This document shows positions 48,556-61,268 of a DNA stretch of 64,000 nucleotides, one piece after another. The stretch is taken from NCBI RefSeq assembly GCF_010093535.1, contig NW_022985190.1, positions 263,443-327,442 on the forward strand, given 5' to 3'. The stretch is from Lindgomyces ingoldianus (Eukaryota > Ascomycota > Dothideomycetes > Pleosporales > Lindgomycetaceae). A program made the translations under genes and the position numbers. The notes under the pieces were generated by a model. It worked only from the letters and a program-made list of their open reading frames with translations. It was not told the origin of the DNA and ran no database searches. The first letter of the stretch is position 1. Every line of letters begins with the position of its first letter.

Positions 48556-49217
48556 ATGTCTAGTGCCGCGAGAGTGACCAAAGGAAATGTGTTCTTGCGA
48601 AGTCCAGGAAACCGAATGAAGCTGCACATATCTACCCACTCTCCATGCGATACGATGATAGCACTATTAAACAGTAATGACAGTCTTTTTGGGACACCTT
48701 ATGAAAGTTTTGGTCTAAGGAGCGTGTGGATGCCTGGCACAACGCGATATTCCCTCTTGGTGCAAAGGTGTGTCAGAACCTTATATGCCTTGCCCCCAAC
48801 GCGCATGGATATTGGGCAAGAGCATATTCCACGCTTAAGCCGATCAGAATGTCAGACGACAAGAAATGTGTGGATATACTAGCTGTCTTTATGCCCCCAC
48901 GTTCCAGGAGTCAATGTCCTGCAAGCCCCTTCATTATCAGCCATAGATCAAGGACCAAACTTAGCGAAGCTATTCAATATAAGACCAACCTGGTAATCTA
49001 TTCTAGGTACGAAATTTCTCACAAAACCGATGATCCAGCATCACGGCCGCTTCCTAACTTCAGGCTATTGGAGATACAATGGATTTTACACCGCGTGACA
49101 GCAACGAGCGGAGATGCTAACCCCAGGACGACTTTCGCGACGATGACGATAATAGCGATGATATTGCAGAAGCACTACGGAATCGGTGGGATATGTACGG
49201 CTAGGATATGGACATAG
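48556..49217 (+). pseudogene. decayed HNH-nuclease-domain protein gene
   Basis: Reading the frame of 48726 back to about 48570 gives the landmarks of the fungal HNH endonuclease domain family: KCVLAK, then EAAHIYPLSMRY (the HNH core), FW...L, KFWSKERVDAWHNAIFPLG, and NLICLAPNAHGYWARAYSTL. The end, DDPASRPLPNFRLLEIQWIL, also fits that family. Three stops interrupt it (TAA and TGA near 48676-48681, TGA near 48700), and the ATG at 48556 is in another frame, so a frameshift lies near the start as well. The stops could each come from one C-to-T change (CAA or CGA), as repeat-induced point mutation makes, but that is inference. A C/T-rich promoter-like stretch at 48440-48550 suggests it was once a normal gene. 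It no longer encodes an intact protein. Confidence 0.75.
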
Positions 49218-49843
49218 GGAAATGGCCAACTACATACTTTGAGGATCGCTCCCCTGTATAGCTTCAAAGGATTTAAAGATTCGGGCAAATGAATAAACTA
49301 TGTGGCGGAGGAGGACGCGGCGAAGGAGAACACAAAAAACCTTAATAAGCCTTAGATAGCACTAGTATGGCTGCATATCACAGAGTGATTATTGTAATCA
49401 TTATATTCATGGAACAAGGGCCGAAAGAGATGCATTGATATTTTTCTAATATGATAGTATAGAGAGTGCACCGTCTCGGCCCAGCACGCTAAATGTGCAG
49501 AATCAAACACCATAGAAAGCAGAGGTCCTGACCTCAAGTTCAAAGGTTCGGGAATGCGGTCACCTTCTGTGGTGAAACATTAGAAACTGCGATCGCACTG
49601 TAATAGTAACCTTTGCCGCAAGGCATAAATTCAATAATGGCTCAGAGGTCGTGCCATGATCGTCAGGATTCGGATAATCCTTCCATGGGAGAGTGTTTCA
49701 AATCAATCTCACTTCAATTTCCTAGATGCCAAGTCCAAGTTGGTAGTGTAGGATTAGAACATGGGGGATGGAACTGCTCAGCATTGAAAATTTGGTTGCT
49801 TGAAGGGGAACTTGCTATGTCCGCCCAAAGCCTTGGGAGCAGA

Positions 49844-49922
49844 AAAGTCCGGGTGTCGTGAAAGTCCGGAGTGTCGTGAAAGTCCGGAGTGTCATCAAAG
49901 TCCGAAGTGTCGTGAAAGTCGG
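49844..49922 (+). repeat. 18-bp minisatellite, about 4.5 copies
   Basis: The units follow AAAGTCCGGAGTGTCGTG. The first unit is 17 bp (one base missing), the third and fourth carry one to two changes, and the last is partial. On the minus strand the array reads DFHDTP repeats, but no gene supports translation. Confidence 0.85.
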
Positions 49923-50842
49923 AAACCCAGGTCAGATAGCGCAAGAGGAAGTCAAAAAGCAGAACCTAGAATAGAGAATACATTTCTGGACGACGTGGCT
50001 TGAGGTAGTGTACACTTCTCTTGGGTATTATTGCTTTGCGCTGCAATAATTGCCAGCGATAAGGTGGTAAGCGACATGGAGGTTTCTGGTGTTGGGGAGA
50101 AGAAATCAGTTAATTGGGTCGCAGCGCGAAGTTTCAGGTTAGTGGAAACATTATTAGACCTATTTGGTGGTCTTTCGCGGGACGCCGACCATATCGAGAA
50201 GCGCCGAATGTTGATTGGACTTGTTGCCGCGAAATAAATGTTCTCCTCGGTCAAGTCCTCGACAGATCGCTGACAAATCCTGTATTGCATTCCCCTTTAG
50301 CGAACCCTTAGTCCTGTGCCGCTGCCGAAAGTCTGCCTCAGCGAATCAGTCTCGAAACACCCTTCCCTCGTGCCCCTCTGTGTTTCACACTGGCCGGCCA
50401 CAGAGCTCAACCCATCGTTTCTTCCAGATCCACTAGGTAGGCCCTGGTCGTATGTTCTATCCCAAGGATCACCGTTTCATGCACCACCATTCACACCCGG
50501 CCAGCTTACCTCGTCAATGTGCATGAAACAGAGTGTCTGCGTGTCCCACAGAACCAGGCACATTGACCTGGCTTAGCTAGGCCTTCTCTTTGCGCATGAG
50601 TGGCTCATGCGGCTCCCGCTGGAAGGGTTGAGGTGTTCATCACCGGACTCTGCCACTAACACTGTACGCTGCCCCTGCGATAGTGTGGCTTTGGTCTGGT
50701 GTTGAAACAAAGCTTGATTAGGACGTGTCCGTCAGCCGCCCGTTAGCCTCAGGAACAGGACCCTTGATGTCGAATCGAGTGGTAGCATGGCGGTATTACC
50801 GTAACGGACAACCCCCTCGGGCGGCCCGCTGGCCTTGATGCC

Positions 50843-50848
50843 TATATA
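50843..50848 (+). promoter_or_regulatory. TATA box of the GH16 gene
   Basis: CCTATATAGG contains TATATA 129-134 nt before the ATG at 50977. It is followed by a C/T-rich leader (50870-50970). This is one of the clearer promoters in the window. Confidence 0.5.
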
Positions 50849-50976
50849 GGTGGTGCCCCCATATTGGTCGCGTCTATTCTGAGATCTTTCATCGATCTAC
50901 GCATCGTTCTTCAATTCTTCTTTTCACTTCTTTACATTGCGTCTAGTACGCACGTCGCTCCTTTTCTGTGTTCAAG

Positions 50977-52915
50977 ATGTACTTCTCTACATTCATTTCT
51001 GCTGCTACCCTCTTTCACCTCTCCATAGCTGGCTATGTTCTCGAAGATGACTACATGAAAGACTTTTATCAGCAATTTGACTTCTTCACTGCACCTGACC
51101 CAACCAATGGTAAGTGCCAATGCCTCTTTCTCTAAGAAGATCCTAACATCGCTAGGCTTCGTGAAGTATGTTGACCAAGCTACCGCTCAAAGCAGCGGCT
51201 TGATCAATGCTACCAACTCCGGCGCAGTATCTTGGGGTGTAGATAGCACCAACAAGACCCCAAATGGCAGGCCGAGCATCCGTCTCACCAGCAAAAAGAC
51301 GTATAACAGCGGGCTGGTAGTGTTGGATGTGGCGCATATGCCAACAGGATGTGGAACATGGCCTGCCTTTTGGATGGTTGGACCATCGTGGCCTACCAAG
51401 TGAGAAGATGATTTTTACGGACAGGAAGATCTAGCACTGACGCTTTGCAGTGGAGAGATCGATATCCTCGAGGGCGTCAACGAGCAGGAAACGAATGCTA
51501 TGACACTTCATACTGGCGCCGGTTGCTCTATTTCCTCTGATGCCGGAGCATTTGCGGGTGAGATCGCAACCTCCAATTGCGATGTGAATGCGGCGAACCA
51601 GGATAAAAACGCAGGATGCTCTATCAAGGCCACCTCGAAGAATACCTATGGTGCCGGGTTGAACGCCAACAATGGTGGCGTATATGCTACTCTGTGGACG
51701 GATCAAGCCATCAGCGTGTACTTCTTCCCACGTGGATCGATCCCGGCTGATGTCACTGGCGATTCTCCCGATCCAACTACCTGGGGGAAGCCTGCTGCCA
51801 AATTCGCGGGCGCTTGCGACATCCCATCCATCTTTAAACAGCAGCAGATCGTCTTTGACACAACGTTCTGTGGTGACTGGGCTGGTCAGGTCTGGAGCAG
51901 TGGCTCATGCGCTTCGAAAGCAGACACTTGCAATGCTTTTGTGCAAAACAACCCCTCTGCTTTCGCGAACGCTTACTGGACTATCAACGCGCTGAAGGTG
52001 TACCAGGACAACGGCAATGGTCCCGCACCGTCAGGCCCAGTTTCTTCCGTGGTTCCACCCGTATCTAGCATCGTACCCCCAGTTTCGAGTGTGATTCCAC
52101 CAGTCTCTAGCATCATCCCCCCCGTTTCAAGCATCATCCCTCCTGTCTCCAGCGACCTTCCCTCAATCTCTGTCCCAATTCCAAAACCCACCACTCTGGC
52201 AACGTTGACTCGCCCTACTGGAGGACGACGCACTAGGTCTCGACGCAGATCTAGCACATCACTGGCCCTCGATTCTATTGCATCGACCGCACCAGTTTCT
52301 TCAGCTATCTCTCCAATTACCTCAGCCAGTGCATCTGCTCCCATTCCAACCATTCCGGACACTCCTAGCAGCATAGCTGACCCTTCTGCCGTTGTCCCAA
52401 CAGCAACCGCCCCCGTCCCAGGAAGCAGTGTAGCAGTCTCCACAGGCGATGCCCCTAGCACATCAGCCGTCGGAGCTCAGCCTACCCAAGTTGGCCCAAT
52501 GGGCGGCTTCAGCTTCCCACACAAGCAGCCATCTGGCGCTAGCACTATTGCAGCCTCTTCGGCAACCCCCTCAACTCCAGGCAAGAGTACCGGAGCCCCA
52601 GCGGCCAGTTCGTCCGCGGTTGCAAGCACCGTAGTCCCAGTACCAAGCGCTTCCGCGCCGCTGAACCCAGGTAGCTCAGCAACCGTCCCAACCCCTTCGG
52701 AAAACACGGTCGCAGGCGTAGTATCGGCTTCATCTACACCCTGCACCTCCACAGTAGCAGTCCCTGTCGTCACCGACATCATTTCCAAAAAGATCGTCGA
52801 AACTGTATACCAAACTGTCGTCGTTACCGTCCCGTATCCAGGCGAGACACCAGCTCCAGCAGCGAGGCGAGCGAGACATGTTAGGGAGCATAGGCGAAGG
52901 CATAACCCTCATTAA
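50977..52915 (+). CDS. secreted glycoside hydrolase family 16 beta-glucanase with Ser/Pro-rich tail
   Basis: Three exons (50977-51109, 51156-51399, 51451-52915) give 613 residues. A signal peptide (MYFSTFISAATLFHLSIAG) is followed by the GH16 lectin-like catalytic domain to about residue 330. The active site is GEIDILEG (Glu128, Asp130, Glu133). WPAFWMVG and LWTDQAISVYFFPRGSIP are typical of endo-1,3(4)-beta-glucanases acting on fungal or plant glucans. From about residue 345, six PPVSS(I/V) repeats begin a Ser/Thr/Pro/Ala-rich stretch of about 200 residues, probably O-glycosylated. The protein ends with a basic Arg/His cluster instead of the hydrophobic tail needed for a GPI anchor. The tail may hold the enzyme in the wall. 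Exact linkage specificity cannot be told. Confidence 0.92.
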
Positions 52916-55900
52916 AGATGATCTAGGAGTCCTTTAAACGAGCTGCGGGAGATGGAGAGTCGGAGAAGGTGGGGGAGAGGCAGGGGTGCTGAAGGAAACG
53001 TTACAGATATACCCATTCTTGTATATAAATACACACGGAGGTACATTTCGGATCGGCTTTCTGCATTTTCAAAGGGGGTTTTAGAGCGTACATATGGGTT
53101 TAGCTAAGTGGCAACATTGAATCTTCGAGTGAAGTGAAGAAGGGTATAGATATCAAGTATATGTATATCTGCTTCACCATCGTTTTGCTGTCGTCTTCCA
53201 ATTCTGCTTCCTTGCTGTGTGCTATACTCATTGCTTAGTAAGCTTCTCGATTAGTGTATTGGCTATGAAGACATGCAGGGCATTTACCGATATAAGCGAT
53301 GTCTCTTATACTATTCATCTTTCATCCAAATGCGTAATCCATACGTTCTCGCGGAATCAGTTTCGTATACAATCACGATGTCTTGATTAGAAAGCTGCTC
53401 CGGCGGGTAGGAACACATCATCCTGACTGTCCATTATTTTTGTAGTCCTCCGATTGGGTTTCGGAATGCTTCACACCTATGCATGAGCTCATCATTATTT
53501 TCTTCTGATAACTTTCTCATTCATGGTTTCAATTCCTGTAGATTTCTGGTTCCCCAAACATAGGGTATTAAGCTCTTAAATTTTTCGACCTCTACTGTCA
53601 TACACTATACTTATCGGGTTTCCACAGCCAGAGGGAGGGTTGAAGCATGGAGGCCGGAGATTTATATAGAGGGCGCGATGCCTCTAGGCTGGAAACAAAG
53701 CAAATCCACCCATGACAAAACCCAAGAAATTGGTTGTTTGGGGGGACTCCTGGAAATAGCATTGCGGCTCAGGACTGCGAGTCCATGGCATGTGGAATCC
53801 GGAGATTTTAGTCCAGATTCTCATGTTCCTAGATTTAGGCAATTTTCTTCGACGGCAAGTAGTTAGGAAGGCTGCAGCCGTTGAAGAGCCAATTTCTTTT
53901 TCGAATATGCCGAAGAGGGGGTATTAAGTCCACCCAAAACTCGTGATGTGTTCGCTGGGTGATTTGAGGTTCTCCGTCTCTCATTGGATCTCATGTCGGA
54001 TAGTGTGTGCACTTTGTTGTATGCCTTGCCTCCAAAGTCTTCTGGCTTTGGATCTCTCCATAGGAATTTCCGCTCAGGTTTTGAAATACCCTCTCGCATT
54101 GCCGGCCATGCATGGTGTTTAAGGATTTTTTTTTTTTTTTTCACTGCCGAGAAGGATGTCTGGGCCTTAAAGATATAGTGGCTGACCTTTAATGGTAGAG
54201 GAGAGGTCAAGAAGGAAGCATCTTAGCAGCTGACTACGTGCAGGAGAAGACCTGGAAAGCGTTTTATCGCAGGTGGGCAAACCAGAAGGAGCGAGTCCAC
54301 CGGCCAGGTCGGGAAAGTCCGCTGAAAGAAAAAGACACCAATTTCTTACACCGCGCCTCTAGAGCGGATGAGGCAAAAGAGTGGTAGCTTCGGAGCAGTA
54401 CTTCCACGCATGAGGCGTATCTATTAGACTCTTCATTTTTCCTAACGAAAGGGGGCTGAGAAAGTTTTGTTTTTGTTGTAAGACATTGATATCGCCAAAA
54501 AGGATCTTCGAAGCAAAAGTCGGTATGAAAGTCTATTTTCGGCCAACACCGCCTCAACCATGAAATGTCTCAGCCTTTCTTTTTCTCGCCTGACCGCGGC
54601 TGAGGAAGTAATCAGGTCACTTCCAGGATCTAGATTCAAGTGTCGACTGGTAAAACATTTGTTCGAGGCTAAGAGGCAGCGTCGTCAAGACCTTCCGAGG
54701 TTTGAAATTCTAGAAAGGATAGGAACAACCACCATGAAGCCCCTGCTCAAGCAACTCTATTACGGAAGCTGATGGGTATTTGGACACGATTTTTGGCGTG
54801 TGTTTCTAAAAGGAGATGTATCTGATTCCACGGAATCCGAGCCCGAAGACATAGATATTCGCTCCGAAGTTTTGACTTCCTGGATATGATCATCTAATAC
54901 CTTCGTCTTCTTGCATTCCAACTCCGTGTTCAGAGCATTTAGGGGTCTGCCTGATGATTTATTCCAGCATCCGCATACATGGGTGCCAGCAGGGAGCTTT
55001 TCTATGAGTTGGAAGAGCTGCAGAGAAACATTCCTAGGGAGCTTAGAAAGGAAGAAATCATCAAACAAAATTGCGCTTTTCCCGCAGGAGCGGTGATCAT
55101 CGCTCCATAAGTGAGATCTATTGGATTTAAAGCGGCGCTCTAACACGTCAGCCTTAAAATCAATCGTTTAGGAAAAAGACCATGGATTGACCCAAGCAGA
55201 TGGTGATCGGGATTCGTCGCGACGTCTAGAAGGCAGCATGGTGAAGTATCCGAAAGTGTTTGTTGCTCCGGATTATATATCATTGCCTCTCGATAGTTCG
55301 CAATCTGGATCCATGGCCTTGAAAGATTCCGTTTTTGGCATTGAAGGAGGTGATAATCATGCTAGGGAACCGGTAATTCTGATTCTAAGACGCAGGACTC
55401 GCAAGCGTTGCGTTGAGAAATGCCCCACGGACTCCAAGCTCAATACCTGTCTACATGCTTGCATCACACTAGGTAAGTATGATACAACCTGGGTCCCAAT
55501 CCCATCGGGCCGAGATTGAATATTTTTAAGGAAACACGATTCCGTCAGATTTCCAAGGTGCCCTTTTGGTGAAAGCTTCACAGAGACCAAGGCAGTGAGG
55601 TTGTTTGATTCAAAAGCCGGATCATGTCGCGTGTAGACTCCAAAGTTTCCTACATGATCAAATGTTCGAGGCCAACTCGACCATGACCGGAGTTTCTCGA
55701 GCTTTTATTTTCTAGCTATAACACTAGCCGTCGCAGACTTAGAACGAAACAAAAAAGCCATAGCAACGTTCGTAGTTGGTTTTGTAGTGACAGGAAGAAA
55801 TCTCTACGATCGGAAGTGGGCCGGAAAGAAGATCCATCAGTCGGAGTTCTCTCACATTCGATGTGTTTTTTTCCACAAGCAAGAAGACCTCTAGGTTGAA

Positions 55901-58900
55901 GTCAGGGGGATTTTGTTCCTTTAGGTCTGGGGTGTGAGCAGGATTCAAGGAGACTATAAAGATTCGCGAAAATCCTCTCCAGACCTTGAAGAGCTCTCTC
56001 GATGAGTATAGAAACCACAACTGGAGGCATTGACGTATTAGAATACTAATTTGAAAGGAAGAACAAACAAAAGGTTCCGGAACAAGACTCCTATATCTCT
56101 TGTGCTGTCTTTTTAGTAATGCAGATCGAGATACGTCCTGATGTTAGAGGAAGCGAAGCCCAGATCATTCAACCACTCCGTGGTAAATTATGGGTTGGGT
56201 ATAGGATACTCCATTCTCGTTTTAGCCGTGTACAGGACACGGGTTTTCACCCAGAGGGAGCCCTACAGTTGTGAGTTTTCAAGCAGACTTCCAAAGCTTG
56301 GAATCCATGGAAATTCCGTAACGATAATATAAGTTGTTAAACACAGGCAGCACAAGGCTCGTCGACGCACATTTCCAGGTTTCCCTTTGGTCACAACTCC
56401 CATTTTGTTTTCCCAGTAACATTGCCTGAGCTCTATTTGTCTCTGGAAGGAAGGCGAGGATTCCATGAGCATGCGTATGGTGAATTTTCTGTCCGAAATA
56501 TGGGGGCTGAGGTGACAATCAGCGTCTGAGGAGACAATGCAAGGCGTTGCAAGTGAGTTGACCAGTCAACATTAGGTCGATTTTGTGGTGGATTTGGTCA
56601 ATGCCCACTGATTCGCAATCTTCGTGAAAGCGGCTCGCTGGGTGGGGGTGGAGGGATTTCGACGGGTCCTACGCTTAGAGGAGTACTTTGTTGGAACAGT
56701 TTTTCAGGCTGCCCATTAATGCTTGTACCCCCCCTTCTTTTAGGAACCAGGAGCTCATGGCCTGGAAGCATTCGGTTTTTAACACCCAAGCTCCCGTCTC
56801 AATCACCGCTGAAAGCCCTCACTGATCCCTAGTCAAGTTCTTGGAACCATAACTCGGAATCGTCGTGGGTTTTGCAAGAACTACTGGCCCCATGACTAAG
56901 CCTTCCAGTCCTTAGCAGGAAACCTTTCCGTGTATATCCGTTGCTACTGTTGAATTTAATGTAGATCTGATAATGCACCATGCCAGATACACCTCACGCA
57001 TTTGATAAACTGCAAACCCACCGAAGCTGGATGGTGTTCCTTTCGAGCGGGAGAAAAGGCCATGGATCCTGCCAGTTTTAATCTGAATTCCGTGAGGTTG
57101 ACATACACCCGATTTCTTTACGATTCGTTCAGATCCACGAGAAGTCCATTCCGCCTCAGACGCCTTTTTGTTAAGCCTGGAGAATCAGGGTCAGAGGGTA
57201 GCCATATTATGGATCGGACTTCGATTTTAGTCCAGGTCTAAGTCTAGGTATCGATCCACTCTTCTTCTTAGTAGGGAGTTTTAATCCACGAAGGCCGGAA
57301 ATGATATCAAATCTTTCATATATATCGGTTTTGATTTACCCAGCCAAGGCGGAGCTTGGATAAGAAAACCCCTGCACCAGAACAAGGCCATGCCGGCTTT
57401 TTTCCCCGCTCCTATGATCGAAGGCTCAGGAGCTGATAACTATCAATATGAAGATCTGGAAGAAAGATCAGCGCATGGCGTGTTCCAGTGAGATTTTCTT
57501 CCTGGAGTGACTTTGTGTGTCGTTTTCTGTTCTCCGCGTCTATTATTTGATAAGCCAAATGCTATCGACTCGGGAGTGAGGCACACCGAACATACAGCCT
57601 GCGTTATTGTATTTAGTTCAGATTTTGCTCTCGTCACGCAAGGAGGCACGAGTTTTCAGGCAGAGGAAGCACATACCGGTGGGGTTATTGTAATATAGAG
57701 TTCTGAATCCACGAGAAGAGTGCTATATATCCATTGGTTTCCAGGGACATTTTTGTGTTATGGTCCTGTTTATCGATCCAGAAAGCACCCATGGATGTAT
57801 GAGTGAAGATTTTTTTCTAATCAGGCTTCCAGATCTTAGGTTCTAGGGGCGAAGAAAGCGATGTATTTGTTGTCCCTGATCATTCATTGCTAATGTCTGA
57901 ACTCTTGATCGAACAAGAATATGCGAGAGTCTGACAAGGATCTTTTGGAGGTCGTGGCCGTCCATATACCTGGATTTTGTCCCTGTTAGGAATCCACAGC
58001 CCCGATTACCATACATCGCACCTTGGTAGCTTTTCGATCTCGGCTTTTGATCTCAACCTCGGTCTTTGATATTGGATATGTTCTGGTTGAGATCTGAAAC
58101 CAGTCCTTGGAGGGGAAATTGTCTTAGTCTCCGTAATAATTCTTGTAGATCGGGAGGTATGATTTTATTCCATGGGCTAGAAGTCACGCATGACAAGATA
58201 GACCGTCCGGAACAGGGTATCATAATTTTGGGGGATGACTTTAGGAATACTAGAAGGATCCACCCTCAGTCTTACAGTTTCTTGTGATTCTCTAAACCCC
58301 CAAAACCATTTGACGAGCACCGAGACTTCTTCGTAATATCCCCCTGATATGCCCCGGAAAGCAAGCCATCGTACGGCATGGGGACGTTCTCAGTGGCGAG
58401 ACTCCAAGATGGTTCATTTGACGGATCGATGACGTTTTCCGGTCTCCCAAGTCCCGGAGCCATCACAATCCCAACAGTCTAGTTTAGCCCGGCGGTCAGA
58501 GCCATGATGGACCTCTTCCAGGCAGGTATTAGGAGAGTTTTTCATCGAGCTCGAGGATTTCCAGTGCAGCACTCCATACAGGTGGTGACAATTTGTTTTC
58601 AAATTGCGTAGTCGCTGGCCTACATATATACGTCCCCATCGAAAAATTTAGTTTTCTCGAATAAGCCATTAGGCGGAAACAGCAATGGTTTTGATTCTGC
58701 TCTAGGATCTAGGGTAGAAGACCTCCAACTGAGAAGTGCAAAGTGGCCAATGATGGTATAATAGGGGTGGGTCCTTGTTGCCCAGGGCACAGGAGCTATG
58801 ATCCACACTACGATGACTTTTTCGAAAAGTAACCCGTGGACTTGTAGGACTCGCGGTTCTGGGCCCAAACGCATTTCCACCATTCGTGTTCTATTTTCGA

Positions 58901-59414
58901 GGCAAAAGAGACAACTATCAGACTGAGTATTGGGGAATTGTTGGTCCACCAGCAACGGTCCACTCTCCGGCAGCAACTGGTTTTGCGGACTCATATTGTA
59001 TATCACGAAAGCTGTTTAGGATGAATATGAAGGTCTTGCTGAATGAAGATAGGAACAGAGGGGAGTATGGGAGAGAGGGGTGTTATATTGATAAGGACTC
59101 GAGGGTGGCGAGGGACAGGGGAAGGCCGGGGTGGGGTAAGAAGTATGTAAAGTCTGTCATGGTAGGTAAGCTTCACGAGCAGGTAGAGATTGTTGGCGTT
59201 CAACTTACCGCTCTACTGTTTACCTATGAGCCGACTGCATCGGAATTACCATCCACATTACACCACCTCGATCTCACCGCTGTCTACGAACCATCATATG
59301 CTGTCCCGAACAGCTGATTGAAAATCTTTTCATTATCTTCATGGTATACTACCAACCAACCGATTCGCAATCCACATACAGTCGTTACGCCCTCGCCAAA
59401 CGCACTTGCATCAT
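52916..59414. other. 6.5-kb gene desert
   Basis: After the GH16 3' region I find no supported gene up to CCT4. Many frames of 60-130 codons are open on both strands (for example 53863-54210, 54760-55146, 55187-55519, 58886-59317), none with motifs, signal peptides or consistent introns. A 17-T run lies at 54125. A few phrases recur loosely (TTTTAGTCCAG near 53813 and 57228; TCCACGAGAAG near 57135 and 57702), hinting at old repeated DNA. No terminal repeats or transposase/reverse transcriptase motifs were seen. Confidence 0.45.
54125..54141 (+). repeat. homopolymer T run
   Basis: Seventeen consecutive T. On the minus strand it is a poly-A, which could mark the end of an old retrotransposed copy, but nothing upstream of it is recognisable. 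Confidence 0.75.
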
Positions 59415-61268
59415 TTATCGTGACAACGCAATGTCATCAATCCTCAGAATCATCTTCACCGTCTCGGCCGCTAACTCAATTGCGCTTGTGCTCACGAGCA
59501 GGGGTTGTAACACGTTTTCTTCGGCGATATCGTTCTTCACACCTCCACTCTTGATACTCACACCCGCATTCTGTTGGCCTTGTGCATGCCTATGCCTTAA
59601 GTCCGTAACCACCTTGATGCTGTTCAATCCAGCGTTTTCCGCCAACGTCGTCGGAATGACTTCCATAGCGTCTGCAAACGCTTTCCAGCAAATGGCTTCT
59701 GTGCCGGAGAGTTCACGAGCGTGCAGGGATAGCTGGTGGGCGATTTCGATCTCAGGGGCACCACCTCCGGCGAGTAGGGCCTTCTTCTTTACTAGGGATC
59801 GGATGGCGCAATGAGCGTCGTGTAATGAGCGTTCGGTTTCGTCGAGGATGAGAGAGTTGGAGCCTCTACAGACGATGGAGACAGTTGATGCGATGGATTT
59901 CACACCAGAGACCTTGACATATCGCGCGCCGGAGGCTTGGACTTCCTCAATGAGGTCGGCTGAGCCGAGCTTGTCTTCGGTGAAGGAATCGATATCGGCG
60001 ATTGGTTTGCAACCAGTGCTCTAGCGACTGTTAGATTGATTCGAACGACTTGGCGAATGATAGAACTTGCCTTGCAAATGAACTCGATTTCGTCGCGCTC
60101 AATATCCTTGACGACAAGAATCTTGAGTTTTGAGAGGAAGTGTAGACTAAGGTCGTTGACTGCGTCTCTCAGGATCGACTTCTGAATGAAGAGCACATTG
60201 CACTTCGCCTTCTGGATCTTCTTCACCATGTTAAGCAGATACGTCCGCTCTTCCTTGAGAATCTTGTCCATCTGCCTGTAATCGTTCACCACAATCTGGT
60301 TCTCCATATCTGGTTTCGGGGGGCTAAGCTGGAACTGTATCAGACCAATTTTGGCCTTCTCTTTCATTGTTGGGCCTCCTGCACTCTTAACCACCTGCTG
60401 ATTAAGCACCAGCCCGTCCACCATCTCACTGTCTTCGATGGTTCCGCCTGCCTTTTTGATGATCCTGATGTTCTTTAAGTCTACATTATCTGCTGTCTTG
60501 GGATCGATGACCTTCATGACCGAGTCCACAGCCATTATCGGTAGCTTCGCCTCTTGCGCTACAATTTTGGACGAAAGGGCGGTTGTGGCAGTCTTCAGAA
60601 GGGTCGGACGGTCGGACAGTAAGATGGGAATCGACATATCTGTCAGGATGTCTATAGCCTTTGCCGCTGCCCGCTGGAAGGACTCTGATATGACGGTGGG
60701 GTGGATGCCTTTTCCCAGCAAACGTTCTGCCGCACCGAGCAGACTTCCCGCTATCACCACCACGGAGGTTGTACCGTCTCCGGCTTCGATGTCCTGAGCG
60801 TGGGCAAGGTCGACGAGCATCTTTGCGGAGGGGTGCATGACGCTCATTTGGTTCAGCATTGTAGCTCCGTCGTTGGTGATGATGGTTTCGCCTTTGCCGG
60901 TTTGGATCTAGGGACTGTATTAGAACCAGTGTAGGGATAGAATGCTGAGCCACACACCATCTTGTCCATTCCTTTCGGCCCAAGAGACTGCCCTAATATT
61001 AGAATTACTGTTCCCCGCACAGAATGGAATAGGCCATACAGTTCGAATAGCATCAGCCACAGCTGTAAGATTTAGGTCAGCTACCAGCTTCCATGACTTC
61101 AACATAAGCATAAATACCTCTCGCTGCCACAATATTGGCTATCCGGACCGCCCTGGGCTTTTCCTTATCCTGGTGCCTCCATTAGTGAATGTTTTGAGAG
61201 CTTTACGAAGGGTACTGTACCCTGAAGGCAGCATTTCCGGCACCTCCGTTCGCGATTTGAGTTGCCAT
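59415..61268 (-). CDS. CCT4: TRiC/CCT chaperonin subunit delta
   Basis: Six exons (61268-61221, 61169-61118, 61062-61040, 60987-60958, 60907-60071, 60020-59415) encode 531 residues. The first exons give [41 protein letters not shown] and [10 protein letters not shown], the N-terminus of the delta subunit. The ATPase motifs NDGATM (about 63-68) and GDGTTS (about 94-99) and the late [16 protein letters not shown] are all present. The last intron (60021-60070) begins GCAAGT after AAG, a GC-AG intron; splicing gives [15 protein letters not shown] as in orthologues. The protein is one of eight subunits of the cytosolic ring that folds actin, tubulin and WD-repeat proteins. It is divergent from the proteasome gene RPT1. 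Confidence 0.96.

Larger units (their letters stand above)
49218..50976. other. intergenic with minisatellite
   Basis: This spacer lies between the HNH relic and the GH16 gene. It carries the 18-bp minisatellite at 49844-49922 and a 112-codon featureless minus-strand frame at 49952-50290. The last 150 bases are the GH16 promoter and leader. Confidence 0.55.

Noticed and set aside
49714..49944. minus-strand frame encoding DFHDTP repeats
   Set aside because: The repeats come from the 18-bp minisatellite; no promoter or flanking coding features.
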